NCBI RefSeq assembly: GCF_030381805.1 | Contig: NZ_JAUDRH010000025.1 | Location: 1-64,000, forward strand | Source of the DNA: Chlorogloeopsis sp. ULAP01 | GTDB taxonomy: Bacteria; Cyanobacteriota; Cyanobacteriia; Cyanobacteriales; Nostocaceae | Direction of reading: 5' to 3' | DNA: 64,000 nucleotides | Part shown: piece after piece, positions 33,333-42,101 of the stretch | Layout: each line of letters starts with the position of its first letter | Position numbering within the stretch: position 1 is the stretch's first letter | Program-made: the position numbers and the translations under genes | Notes under the pieces: model-generated | The model's input: the letters and a program-made list of their open reading frames with translations, nothing else | Told to the model about the DNA's origin: nothing | The model's database searches: none

Positions 33333-36137
33333 ATGATGCAGATACCCATTGCAACCTATCGAATCCAGTTCACTCCCGAATTTGGTTTTGCCAACGCTAA
33401 AGCGATCGCTTCCTTCCTGGCAGAGTTGGGAATTTCTCATATCTACGCATCTCCCATTCTTACAGCTAGAAAAGGCAGCACTCACGGCTACGATACCGTG
33501 AATTATAACGAAATTAGCCCCGAATTGGGTGGAAAAGAAAAATTTGAAGAACTGATTGAGGAACTCAACCAACTTAATATCGGATGGGTGCAAGATATTG
33601 TACCCAATCACATGGCGTTTGACAGTCAAAACCAAATGCTCGTAGATGTTCTAGAAAACGGTTCTGATTCACAGTATCGAGATTTCTTCGATATTACTTG
33701 GAACCATCACTACGAAGAAAATCGGGGCAAAGTACTAGCACCTTTTTTAGGTAAATTTTGTGGAGATTGTTTAGAAAGCGGGGAGTTACAACTACAATAT
33801 GATCAAAATGGCATTACGATTAATTACTACTCGTTAAAATTTCCTATCAAAGTAGAATCTTATTACCAAGTTTTAACTTACGACCTTGGACGTTTGCGGG
33901 AAAAAATAGGTAGAGATCACCCATGTTTCATGAAACTTTTAAGTGTTCTCTATATGTTGAAATATACTCCATCTGGAGAGGAGGGTAGAGAGCGATACGA
34001 CCAGATTTCTATCATTAAACGGATGTTATGGGAACTCTGGAATGATAGCTCAGAAGTGAAAGAATTTATTGAAGAAAATATCCGTGTTTTTAATGGAGAA
34101 GCAGGTAAAGCTGAAAGCTTCAATCTTCTAGAAAATTTACTGTCTGACCAATTTTATAGGCTTTCTTATTGGAAAGTGGGTAACGAAGAACTGAATTACA
34201 GACGCTTTTTTACAGTTAATGAACTAATTTGTCTTCGTATTGAAGAAGAACAAGTTTTCGACAATACCCATGCGTTAATTTTGGAATTAGTTAAAGAGGA
34301 AAAATTTAATGGATTAAGAATTGACCATATTGACGGACTGTATGACCCTGCAAAATACCTTAATCTACTTCGAGAACACGCTCCTGAAGTTTATTTAGTA
34401 GTAGAAAAAATTCTAGAACCTAAAGAAGAATTACCTATAACTTGGCCGATTCAGGGAACAACAGGATATGACTTTCTTAACCAAGTTAATGGAATTTTCT
34501 GTTTACAATCAGCCGAACAGGAATTTGATGATATTTATCATAGGTTTATTAGAAAACAAGTTTTCTGTGAAGATTTGATTGACCAGAAAAAGAGATTAAT
34601 TATTAACAAAGATTTAGCAGGAGACATTGATAATTTAGCCCACCTACTCAAACAGATTTCCGGACGCTATCGCTATGCTAGTGACTTCACCATGTATGGC
34701 TTAAAAGCTGCTTTAGTGGAAATTTTGGCAGTTTTCCCAATATATCGTACCTATATCAGCAGTACTGGCGCTAGCAAAACTGATAAGGAATATATTCAGC
34801 AAGTTCTGGATCGTGCAAAACAAAATATCCCTAACTTTCTGAATGAGTTAAATTTTATCGAGAAGTTTCTGCATTTAGATTTTGATGAGTCTTTGAAAGA
34901 AGAAGACAAGCAGCAATGGTTGCGTTTTGTCATGCGGTTGCAGCAAATGACAGGGCCATTGATGGCAAAAGGTGTCGAAGATACTGTTATGTATGTGTAT
35001 AACAGGCTGCTGTCATTGAATGAAGTAGGTTCCCATCCCGCTCATTTTGGCATTTCTTTAGAAGACTTTCATACTTTCAATCAAAACCGTTTCGCTGCTT
35101 GGCCTCATGCAATGAATACAACCTCCACCCATGATACCAAGCGGGGAGAAGATGTCAGAGCCAGGATTAATGTACTATCAGAAATTCCCCAGGAATGGGA
35201 GAGCAATTTGAAACAGTGGCGCGAAATTAATGCTCCACAGAAGATTTCTGTTGGCGGACGAGATGTACCAACACCCAATGATGAGTATTTATTCTACCAA
35301 AGCCTTATAGGTGCTTTTCCTTTCAAGGATGAAGAGTACCCCCAGTTTGTAGAGCGGATGCAACAGTACATTATTAAAGCCATTCGCGAAGCAAAAGTTC
35401 ATACTGCCTGGCTCAAACCCGACACAGATTATGAAAATACCTTTACTCAGTTTGCAGAACAGGTATTAAAAGAACCTGAAAATAATCCCTTTTTGGAAGC
35501 CTTTCGTCCCTTTCAGCGCAAAATTCAATACTACGGTGTATTTAATTCCCTTTCTCAAACGTTACTGAGACTTACCAGCCCTGGAGTTCCAGACACTTAT
35601 CAAGGAACAGAACTTTGGGATTTAAGCTTAGTAGATCCAGATAACCGCCGTCCGGTAGACTATCAAGCACGACAAGAATATCTTCAGGATATTAAAAGCA
35701 AAATTGAGACAGACTTGCCAGGTTTAATTACAGAACTGCTACAAAATCCAGAAGATGGACGAATTAAAATGTTCCTAACTTATCAAGTTTTACAAGCCCG
35801 TCGGCAACATTTAGAGGTGTTCCAGCGAGGAGCATACTCCAAATTAACTGTTGCTGGTAGCTTAAAAAGTCATGTTGTCGGATTTGCCAGGGAATTGGGA
35901 GATAAAAAAATCCTAGCGATCGCTCCCCGTTTCTTCACCTCTCTCGTCAAAGAAGGAGAATATCCTCTCGGCGAACAGATTTGGCAAGAAACCCGGATTG
36001 TTCCCCCTGCCGATTCTTCTCCTGTCTGGCAAGATGCGATTACAGGGCAACAAGTGCAAGGTGAAGATACTCTCTGGGTGCGGGAGATTTTACAAAAGTT
36101 TCCTGTGGCGTTGTTGGTAAATCAATCGGAGGAGTAA
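33333..36137 (+). CDS. treY: Maltooligosyl trehalose synthase
   Basis: 934 residues (ATG at 33336 also possible). GH13_26 signatures: IATYRIQFTPEFGF at the N-terminus, YASPILTARKGSTHGYD, VQDIVPNHMAFD, nucleophile region GLRIDHIDGLYDP, acid/base VVEKILEPKEELP, QGTTGYDFLNQVNGIF, and STHDTKRGEDVRARI; C-terminal SPGVPDTYQGTELWD. Converts the reducing-end alpha-1,4 bond of maltodextrins to alpha,alpha-1,1. With TreZ it forms the glycogen-to-trehalose route used by desiccation-tolerant Nostocales. No trehalase (treH) is seen beside it here. A hairpin follows at 36178. Confidence 0.95.
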   Translation: MMQIPIATYRIQFTPEFGFANAKAIASFLAELGISHIYASPILTARKGSTHGYDTVNYNEISPELGGKEKFEELIEELNQLNIGWVQDIVPNHMAFDSQNQMLVDVLENGSDSQYRDFFDITWNHHYEENRGKVLAPFLGKFCGDCLESGELQLQYDQNGITINYYSLKFPIKVESYYQVLTYDLGRLREKIGRDHPCFMKLLSVLYMLKYTPSGEEGRERYDQISIIKRMLWELWNDSSEVKEFIEENIRVFNGEAGKAESFNLLENLLSDQFYRLSYWKVGNEELNYRRFFTVNELICLRIEEEQVFDNTHALILELVKEEKFNGLRIDHIDGLYDPAKYLNLLREHAPEVYLVVEKILEPKEELPITWPIQGTTGYDFLNQVNGIFCLQSAEQEFDDIYHRFIRKQVFCEDLIDQKKRLIINKDLAGDIDNLAHLLKQISGRYRYASDFTMYGLKAALVEILAVFPIYRTYISSTGASKTDKEYIQQVLDRAKQNIPNFLNELNFIEKFLHLDFDESLKEEDKQQWLRFVMRLQQMTGPLMAKGVEDTVMYVYNRLLSLNEVGSHPAHFGISLEDFHTFNQNRFAAWPHAMNTTSTHDTKRGEDVRARINVLSEIPQEWESNLKQWREINAPQKISVGGRDVPTPNDEYLFYQSLIGAFPFKDEEYPQFVERMQQYIIKAIREAKVHTAWLKPDTDYENTFTQFAEQVLKEPENNPFLEAFRPFQRKIQYYGVFNSLSQTLLRLTSPGVPDTYQGTELWDLSLVDPDNRRPVDYQARQEYLQDIKSKIETDLPGLITELLQNPEDGRIKMFLTYQVLQARRQHLEVFQRGAYSKLTVAGSLKSHVVGFARELGDKKILAIAPRFFTSLVKEGEYPLGEQIWQETRIVPPADSSPVWQDAITGQQVQGEDTLWVREILQKFPVALLVNQSEE

Positions 36138-36177
36138 ATGGTCTGTGTCATTAGTTCTGAGAAATTAACGTGAGTCA

Positions 36178-36208
36178 GATCCCCAACTTTTTGAAAAAGT
36201 CGGGGATC
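36178..36208. terminator. Hairpin after treY (interspersed family)
   Basis: GATCCCCAACTTTTT pairs with AAAAAGTCGGGGATC (one G-T pair) around a single G; 41 bases after the treY stop. It may stop transcription, but a relative in the other orientation at 20441-20467 shows it is also a dispersed repeat. Confidence 0.5.
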
Positions 36209-36279
36209 TCATAGTCATCAAAATTAATGACATGAACTCTAGTCTGCGTTCAAAACTTTGCGGAACACGACCTTATCAT

Positions 36280-36306
36280 GGAGAGCGAAAAATTTCGGGG
36301 GAGATG
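36280..36306 (-). repeat. 27-bp inverted repeat, left copy
   Basis: The reverse complement of 36280-36306 is identical to 39434-39460 over 27 bp (CATCTCCCCCGAAATTTTTC then GCTCTCC) and identity ends abruptly on both sides. Contains a partial dyad CGAAA-TT-TTTCG. The pair brackets about 3.1 kb with a tyrosine recombinase gene. Confidence 0.75.
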
Positions 36307-36333
36307 AGGGACACGACGCGGTAAGATGACTCA

Positions 36334-37167
36334 ATGATTGATCCGGCTGAAAGAGTCATATATCAGTTAAAGGTAGTGCTGTTGGGCATTAGCCCAATGA
36401 TTTGGCGACGGGTAAAAGTTAGTAGCGACAGCACAATAGAAGATTTACATTACACGATCCAGCTAGCAATGGGGTGGGAAGATATTCACCAAAAGACGAC
36501 GGGGAAGCCCGTTCCTTTAAGGGGCGCTCAGAATCGTCGTCCGTCGTCTTGGGGCAAGGGGCATTCATGCATTGGCCAATGCCCAATTCCCAATTCACTT
36601 CGGCCCGCTTTCATCCCCCAGACTTCAGTCGGGGGATGAGCTTAACTGCACCATTTCATCATCCACGGTAAGTATTATGGGATTACCCAACCAGGTGGAA
36701 CCATTTTTAGCGATGCTGCAAAGCAGCCGCTACGCGAACGCGCCTGTGAAGTAAAACTCTCGTCCCTTGGTTTGAGAGAGAAAGAAAAGTTTTTATACGA
36801 ATATGACTTCAGTATCTGCCCATTAGTGGGTGCATGGCGTTATTGGTGGCGGCATCAAATCAGAGTAGAAGCAATACTTACTCCAGATTCAAACCAAACT
36901 TACCCAATCTGCACTGACGGTAAAGGTGTTTGTCCCCCAGAGAACTATGGCGGCCCTTGGGGCTTCATGAAAGCAAGAGAAGAGTTTTTTATTTGGGATG
37001 TATTAGAGCGTTTTGCTTCAATGTTGGAGAACAAGAAGATTGACATGGACAGAGAAGAAGCCAGCAAACTACTAACTTGGCTATTGGTTTATCAAAACCG
37101 CTTCGACCGTCAGAAAGTCAACCAACATCTACTACAATACGCTACTGGAGTCAGGGAGTTGATGTAA
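36334..37167 (+). pseudogene. Plasmid pRiA4b ORF-3-like protein, split by a 156-bp element
   Basis: Start MIDPAERVIYQLKVVLLGI, with PMIWRRVKV and LHYTIQLAMGWEDIH typical of the pRiA4b ORF-3 (IS1096 passenger-like) family. The 156-bp element (36491-36646) follows codon 52; without it CAC-C joins TG-CAC to give MGWEDIHLHHFIIHGKYYGI, exactly the family pattern. The second half reads on in the same frame (YEYDF, VGAWRYWWRHQIRVEAIL, YPICTDGKGVCPPENYGGPW) to a TAA at 37167. Uninterrupted length would be about 225 residues. The read-through frame stops at TGA inside the element. A possible small repeat lies around 36720-36745 (AAGCAGCCGCTACGCGAACG) but keeps the frame. Function of the family unknown. 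Confidence 0.82.
36491..36646 (+). mobile_element. 156-bp non-autonomous element, copy B
   Basis: Matches copy A (5387-5542, opposite strand) at every position I could compare. Terminal hairpin CATCCCCC...GGGGGATG at 36612-36638, perfect palindrome GCATTGGCCAATGC at 36569-36582, inverted repeat AAGACGACGG (36493-36502)/CCGTCGTCTT (36541-36550). Preceded by TCACC as in copy A. No coding capacity, so it depends on a transposase elsewhere; the single-strand hairpin end without target duplication suggests an IS200/IS605-type Y1 enzyme. Interrupts the pRiA4b-like gene. Confidence 0.82.
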
Positions 37168-37184
37168 TTGTTCAAGGGGATAAT

Positions 37185-38606
37185 GTGAAATTTAAAATCC
37201 AAGTAGTTGTTGAATCAGAATCAGGAGAAACCCAATTAATTCAAGAAATTTTACAAATTGAAAAGGGTAATCGTACAACCGGAAAACTTAGGACTTACCC
37301 TATCTCAAGGCAAAGAATTATTGCTTCAGACACAAAGCAGCATAGTTAATCAACAAATTACAGAATATCAAAAACAGCAGGAATTATGCTCACATTGTGG
37401 CAAGAAGTTATTGCATAAAGATAAACGAACAATCCACATAGAACACCTTTTGGTAAGTTAAAACTGCAAGTAGGGCGATTATTTAACTGTGCTTGTACTG
37501 AGCAAACAACTCGTAGTTTTAACCCAGTAGCAAACCTACTAAAAGAGCGTACATCACCCGAATTGCTCTACCTAGAATCAAAATTTGCATCCCTAATGTC
37601 CTATGGACTGTCTAGCAAATTATTACAAGAATTACTACCAATAGAAGGAGAAATAAACGCTACATCTATACGGAACAATCTACACTCACTTGGTCAGCGT
37701 TTGGAATCGGAATTACCGGAAGAAGCCGGAATATTATTTGAGGGTTGCCAGAGAGATTGGGATAGGCTTCCCAGACCTGATTTACCATTGGTAGTAGGTA
37801 TGGATGGAGGATATGTTCGTTTCTATAACAGAAAAACTAAAACAGCAGGTCAGTTTCAGGTTATTGCAGGCAAGAGTATAAAAGCTGACGGTACATCCAA
37901 GCGTTTTGGCATGGTTTATTGTTACGATACCAAACCGCAACGCCGTATATTTGAGGTGCTAAAATCTCAAGGGATGCAAATGAACCAACAGGTCACATTT
38001 TTATCAGATGGTGAAGAAAGTATTCGTGACCTACAGTATTATCTTAACCCTAATGCAGAACATATACTCAATTGGTTTCACATCACAATGCGGATAACTG
38101 TGATGAAACAAATTGCCAAAGGTATCACTAAAGAAGATGTAGAAATAGGTATTTCGAGCGAATCCATCCAAAAAGATTTGACCTCTTTAAAGTGGTATTT
38201 GTGGCATGGGAATGTATTTAAAGCATTATCAAAAATTGAAGATTTAATTGATAGTGCCTGTGCATTAGCTTCAGATGATTATGATACTGAACCAAGCTTA
38301 GAGGCAGAAAAACTCTCTGACTATTTAGAGGAATTTGAAACCTACGTCTCAAATAATGGTCAGTATATTCCAAATTATGGCGAACGCTACCGGAACTCTG
38401 AACGTATTTCTAGCTCGTTTGTAGAATCTACCGTCAATCAAGTGATTAGCAAACGATTCGTTAAAAAACAACAAATGCGGTGGACTCCTGGATGTTGTCA
38501 TCTCCTAATCCAAGTCCGAACTAAAGTTTTAAATGATGAGTGGGTTAGCAAATTCCAGCAATGGTATCCCGGATTTAGAGTTGATAGCGAACTGGCAATA
38601 CGCTAA
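37185..38606 (+). pseudogene. ISKra4-family transposase, frameshifted
   Basis: Begins at GTG 37185 after AAGGGG (VKFKIQVVVESESGETQLIQ), shifts frame near 37255-37262 (continuing PENLGLTLSQGKELL), has a zinc-knuckle-like CSHCGKKLL, shifts again near 37436-37441 (continuing RTPFGKLKLQVGRLFNCAC), then runs open to 38606. The C-terminal part has the transposase core: VVGMDGGYVRFYNRKTKT, VTFLSDGEESIRDL, LNWFHITMRITVM and a late SSFVESTVNQVISKRFVKKQ (DDE-type Asp, Asp, Glu). Two shifts mean it is dead as written. Terminal inverted repeats were not identified; it starts 18 bases after the pRiA4b-like gene. Confidence 0.8.
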
Positions 38607-38706
38607 AGCATTATGCTTTAAAATACACAATATAAAGGTAATTAAAATTACTTCATTAGCACAGATTTCTGTAGAATACTGGCTTGGTTTTTATGTCTTT
38701 TTGCTT

Positions 38707-38807
38707 ACCAACTTTCGTGTTTAAGTTGGTAAAATCAGCTTGTATACCCCAAGCTTTTTAGGAGTTTGGGTCATGGTCAAGCAGCCCGTCCAACTACCAA
38801 AAGTTGG
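38707..38807. promoter_or_regulatory. Paired inverted repeats around the recombinase start
   Basis: ACCAACTT-N8-AAGTTGGT (38707-38730) lies 43 bases before the recombinase ATG, and a related CCAACT-N6-AGTTGG (38790-38807) lies just inside the gene; both are followed by TAAAA. Spaced copies straddling a start suggest an autoregulatory operator or recombinase binding sites. Confidence 0.4.
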
Positions 38808-39405
38808 TAAAACAGAAAAACAAGAGCGTCAATCGCCTAACTCTCGCAAATACTCCTCAGTCAGGACTAGGGAGTATTTGTTACCAGAAGAAGTTGAGTT
38901 GATGCGGTCAGCAATCAGAAAATCAAAGGGTCGCCACGCTCATCGAGACTCAACCTTAATTTTGTTGATCTACCGCCACGGATTGCGAGTGGCAGAGGTG
39001 GCATCTCTGCGCTGGGAGCAAATAGATTGGAACGGTGGTACAATTTACGTGAGGCGAGTCAAAAAAGGTACGCCCTCGGTTCAACCACTTTCCGGGCTGG
39101 AGATTCGTTCTCTCCGTCAGCTGCAACGAGATTATCCTGTTAGTCCCTACATTTTCCAGTCTTCTCGACGTAGCCCGTTGGCACATGATACGATCGCCGG
39201 CATTGTTGAGCGGGCTGGTGAATTAGCTGGTTTACCTTTAAGAGTTCATGCTCATATGCTGCGGCATGGAACTGGTTATTATTTGGCGAATCGAGGCATT
39301 GATACCCGAACAATTCAGAGTTACTTGGGGCATAAAAATATTCAGCATAGCGTTCGTTACACCGAACTTGCATCTACCAAATTTCAAGGACTTTGGGATG
39401 ATTAA
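38773..39405 (+). CDS. Small tyrosine recombinase (catalytic domain only)
   Basis: 210 residues from ATG 38773, with TAGGAG nine bases ahead; the frame from TTG 38740 is less likely. All catalytic residues are visible: Arg72 (GLRVAEV), Lys98 in the beta-hairpin (VRRVKKG), His161-x-x-Arg164 (HAHMLRHG), His187 (LGHKN) and Tyr196 (RYTELAS). Only about 30 residues precede the catalytic domain, so the usual SAM-like core-binding domain is missing, as in FimB/FimE-sized recombinases that invert small segments. The stop overlaps the next gene's start by 8 bases (ATGATTAA), implying translational coupling. Appears intact and possibly active. Confidence 0.85.
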   Translation: MVKQPVQLPKVGKTEKQERQSPNSRKYSSVRTREYLLPEEVELMRSAIRKSKGRHAHRDSTLILLIYRHGLRVAEVASLRWEQIDWNGGTIYVRRVKKGTPSVQPLSGLEIRSLRQLQRDYPVSPYIFQSSRRSPLAHDTIAGIVERAGELAGLPLRVHAHMLRHGTGYYLANRGIDTRTIQSYLGHKNIQHSVRYTELASTKFQGLWDD

Positions 39406-40009
39406 TATTTCAACTCCTTGGTTAATTCTTGCCCATCTCCCCCGAAATTTTTCGCTCTCCCAAATAGAAACTCGCGTGACAGTTGAACAACTGGAGTTGT
39501 CTACTTGGCGGCAAGTTTCGGCTGATGCGTTTATTGCGGCGTGGTCTACTGAAGTAGACGGCTTACCCAAGTTTACTACCGATTACCTTCATTTAGTCAC
39601 TGGTATTTTATTGCCCATTTGGAAAATCTTGCCACAGCACAGCAGTCGAGTCTTTCGGCTACAAACTTCGGATGGTCAAAAGATACTCGGTCGAGTGGTG
39701 AATGCAGTAGATATTCAATCTGTGGCTGAACAACTCGGACTCAAGAATAAGTTATTGAGTCCAGCAGAACTAGTAACTTTAGTACTGAACGAAGGGTACT
39801 CCCAACAACTACCAGGGGGTGTAACCTTGCGACGTTCTTACATTGCTGGCGAACCTCGAATAGAGTTGGTTGATGCTTTGCCGTTAGCCGCTCGACTTGT
39901 GGCGAAGGGATGTTTCACTGAAATTATTCAATGGCGCAAGCGGGTATTCATTCCAGCTACCGAGAAAGCTGCATCAATTCTGGCTGCTGCGATCAAAATT
40001 CTCGGTTGA
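39398..40009 (+). CDS. Possible strawberry-notch-type C-terminal domain protein
   Basis: 203 residues from ATG 39398, overlapping the recombinase stop. The frame is open further back (39248) but that lies inside the recombinase gene. The segment TGILLPIWKILPQHSSRVFR then LQTSDGQKILGRVV resembles the C-terminal part of bacterial strawberry-notch helicase-like proteins as I remember them; ERAARLVAKGC-like and a final helical stretch follow. There is no helicase domain upstream, so it is either a free-standing domain or a fragment captured behind the recombinase. The right 27-bp inverted repeat lies in its 5' part (codons 13-21). A terminator follows at 40018. Confidence 0.5.
   Translation: MINISTPWLILAHLPRNFSLSQIETRVTVEQLELSTWRQVSADAFIAAWSTEVDGLPKFTTDYLHLVTGILLPIWKILPQHSSRVFRLQTSDGQKILGRVVNAVDIQSVAEQLGLKNKLLSPAELVTLVLNEGYSQQLPGGVTLRRSYIAGEPRIELVDALPLAARLVAKGCFTEIIQWRKRVFIPATEKAASILAAAIKILG
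39434..39460 (+). repeat. 27-bp inverted repeat, right copy
   Basis: Perfect inverted copy of 36280-36306. It lies 29 bases beyond the recombinase stop and inside the next reading frame, so a recombination event between the copies would flip the intervening segment and alter the 5' end of that frame. Confidence 0.75.
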
Positions 40010-40017
40010 AAATTTGA

Positions 40018-40050
40018 GCCACTCTACCTACAAGAGTGGCTTATTTTTTC
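40018..40050 (+). terminator. Rho-independent terminator
   Basis: GCCACTCT (40018-40025) pairs with AGAGTGGC (40033-40040), loop ACCTACA, followed by TTATTTTTTC. Ends the recombinase two-gene unit. Confidence 0.85.
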
Positions 40051-40154
40051 GGCTAGGTAAATGCACCTTCATCTTCAGCCATAAGGTGTAGGACACTTCT
40101 TCAGTACAATCATTAGAGTTGCCAGGGATGAAGACAGAAAGTCAAGGAAAGGGT

Positions 40155-41006
40155 ATGATTGACCATGACCGCCTCTTCAAAGAATTGCTATCTACGTTTT
40201 TTATTGAGTTTCTTGATTTATTCTTGCCTCAAGTAGTCAGCCAAATCGACCGTGATTCCATTCAATTTTTACCCCAAGAAGTCTTCACTGATGTCACCTC
40301 TGGAGAGAAGAAGGAAATTGATTTACTGGTGCAGGTACGTTATCAGCAGCAGGAAACTTATTTTTTAATTCACGTTGAAAATCAGTCGTACACTAAAACA
40401 GCATTTGCGAGGCGGATGTTTAAGTATTTTGCTCGCTTACATGAAAAATATGATTTACCGATTTACCCAGTTGTGATTTTCTCGTTTGATGAACCAAAGC
40501 GCCTTGAACCTCAAAATTATCGCGTTACGTTTCCCGATTTAAACGTACTGGAATTTCAATTTGCTGCCATTCAATTGAACCGTTTAAGTTGGCGAGATTT
40601 TCTCACGCAGCCAAATCCGGTGGCCGCAGCATTGATGGCAAAGATGAATATTCCCAAGGAGGAACGTCCCCAGGTAAAGGCGGAATGTTTGCGATTGCTG
40701 GCAACGTTAAAATTAGATCCAGCACGGATGCAACTAATTTCGGGGTTCGTTGATACGTATTTGCAGCTGGATGTGATCGAAGAGCAAGCTTTCCAAGCGA
40801 CTATCGATACAATGGGGTTAACTGAGCGGGAGGAAATCATGGAAATTGTAACTAGTTGGGAACAAAAAGCTGCCCAAAAAACAAGAGAAGAAATTGCACT
40901 AAATTTACTGCGCGAGGGGATGGCAACTGAAGCAATTGTGCGAGTAACAGGGTTAACTGTAGAGCGAGTTATTCAGTTACAGGCACAGTTAACTCAAGAG
41001 AATTAA
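40155..41006 (+). CDS. Rpn-family PD-(D/E)XK nuclease-like protein
   Basis: 283 residues from ATG 40155 (MIDHDRLFKELLSTFF), the family's usual start, with AAGGAAAGGG directly ahead; upstream ATGs at 40119 and 40128 are less likely. The nuclease-like core is EIDLLVQV (Glu54, Asp56) and HVENQS (Glu75-x-Gln77, Gln replacing the usual Lys as in many Rpn proteins). The C-terminal half is helical with a DUF4351-like ending (ALNLLREGMATEAIVRVTGL). Such genes are multicopy in cyanobacteria and are tied to recombination or mobile elements. The last 38 bases overlap the convergent gene at 40969. Confidence 0.8.
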   Translation: MIDHDRLFKELLSTFFIEFLDLFLPQVVSQIDRDSIQFLPQEVFTDVTSGEKKEIDLLVQVRYQQQETYFLIHVENQSYTKTAFARRMFKYFARLHEKYDLPIYPVVIFSFDEPKRLEPQNYRVTFPDLNVLEFQFAAIQLNRLSWRDFLTQPNPVAAALMAKMNIPKEERPQVKAECLRLLATLKLDPARMQLISGFVDTYLQLDVIEEQAFQATIDTMGLTEREEIMEIVTSWEQKAAQKTREEIALNLLREGMATEAIVRVTGLTVERVIQLQAQLTQEN

Positions 41007-42060
41007 TGTGCCTGCGGACAATACCCCTGGTGGGGTGAGCCGATTGTGCTTGCATATCAAATTTCCATCCCGTGTCCCTCTTGGTCTTGGCTAAAACTTT
41101 GTCGAGTTCGCTATTAGCTCGCTCAAAAGCTTGTATTAATTCAGGTGTGACTCGATTAGTTTGTACTTGACCTGATTGTACGTCCAAAACAACCTCTCCA
41201 TTTTTATGAGCAATTATCAAATCTTTCTGCTGGGTGTTAAAGGTTAGATCGTAAACTTTACCTTTAAGTTGGGTAAAACCATCCTGTTTAACTTCTCCCC
41301 AAACCATACCTACTCTTTGAGCAATTTGAGTTAGTCGGCTAATAGAGTTAAATTCTTCTGTGTCTTGATTCATTGCTGCCAATGCTTGATCTGGCAATTG
41401 CTCACCTAACTTAAACTGATGGGCTACTTCCACAATCCTTTGTTTGTAGTCCTCTGATTTACCTAATTTGTCGGCGGCACTATACCAGTCTCTCAAGTGG
41501 TCAATAGTTAGCGATTGAGTTTCAACACTATTAACGGACAAGGGCGGCGGATGCTGATTCTCCACATCTTCTGTAATGTAGGGATGAGAAGAGAGCGAAG
41601 TTGGTGGGATCAAATATTTAGATCTATCAGGCAGTGATTTGATTTTATCCTCATACTGAATTTGTGAGGAGATCGCATCCCCAAACTTAAGAGTCATGGC
41701 ATTAGCCACCAATTCAGGAATGGAGGAATTTACCAAGTTAAAAACAGCTAGTCCCTTTTGAGTTTCTAATGGCACATCTTCTGCTGGCACAGATGCGATC
41801 GCTATATTTTGTTTGAGTAACCATTTGCTTACAGTCTCAACTTTGTGGTTATCCACTGCCATCTGCACGATCCCCAGCATTTTATCTTCTGGAGTAGCAA
41901 ATAGAATTGTGGGTCGTTCTTTGATTTTTTGCAGGATTGGCGCTGTTTTTTCTATTGCCTCCTGCTGTTGGGAACTCACTAATTGTGTCCCAAAGGGTTG
42001 AGTTTCTTTCGTCCAAACTTCAGGGTATTGGATAGTGTCTGGGTCAATCTTCACCACCAT
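40969..42060 (-). CDS. Hypothetical plasmid-type protein (363 aa)
   Basis: Not recognised. Soluble; a compact N-terminal half (TILFATPEDKMLGIVQMAVD, WLLKQNIAIASVPAED) resembles an alpha/beta domain, a Pro/Ser-rich linker lies near residues 150-180, and the C-terminal part reads KVYDLTFNTQQKDLIIAHKN then GEVVLDVQSGQVQTNRVTPE, repetitive strand-like content, and a helix. It is 41 bases downstream of the large polymerase-like gene on the same strand, so likely in the same operon. Its 3' end overlaps the convergent Rpn-like gene, which probably arrived later. Confidence 0.6.
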   Translation of the reverse strand: MVVKIDPDTIQYPEVWTKETQPFGTQLVSSQQQEAIEKTAPILQKIKERPTILFATPEDKMLGIVQMAVDNHKVETVSKWLLKQNIAIASVPAEDVPLETQKGLAVFNLVNSSIPELVANAMTLKFGDAISSQIQYEDKIKSLPDRSKYLIPPTSLSSHPYITEDVENQHPPPLSVNSVETQSLTIDHLRDWYSAADKLGKSEDYKQRIVEVAHQFKLGEQLPDQALAAMNQDTEEFNSISRLTQIAQRVGMVWGEVKQDGFTQLKGKVYDLTFNTQQKDLIIAHKNGEVVLDVQSGQVQTNRVTPELIQAFERANSELDKVLAKTKRDTGWKFDMQAQSAHPTRGIVRRHINSLELTVPVTE

Positions 42061-42101
42061 TGTTGTGGAGAAATTGCTGGTAAGTGTTGCTTGTACTGGG
42101 G

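Noticed and set aside
36490..36750. Small ORFs reading through the 156-bp elements in both copies
   Set aside because: Same peptide (for example GQGAFMHWPMPNSQFTSARF) arises at both sites only because the element is identical; no start signals.
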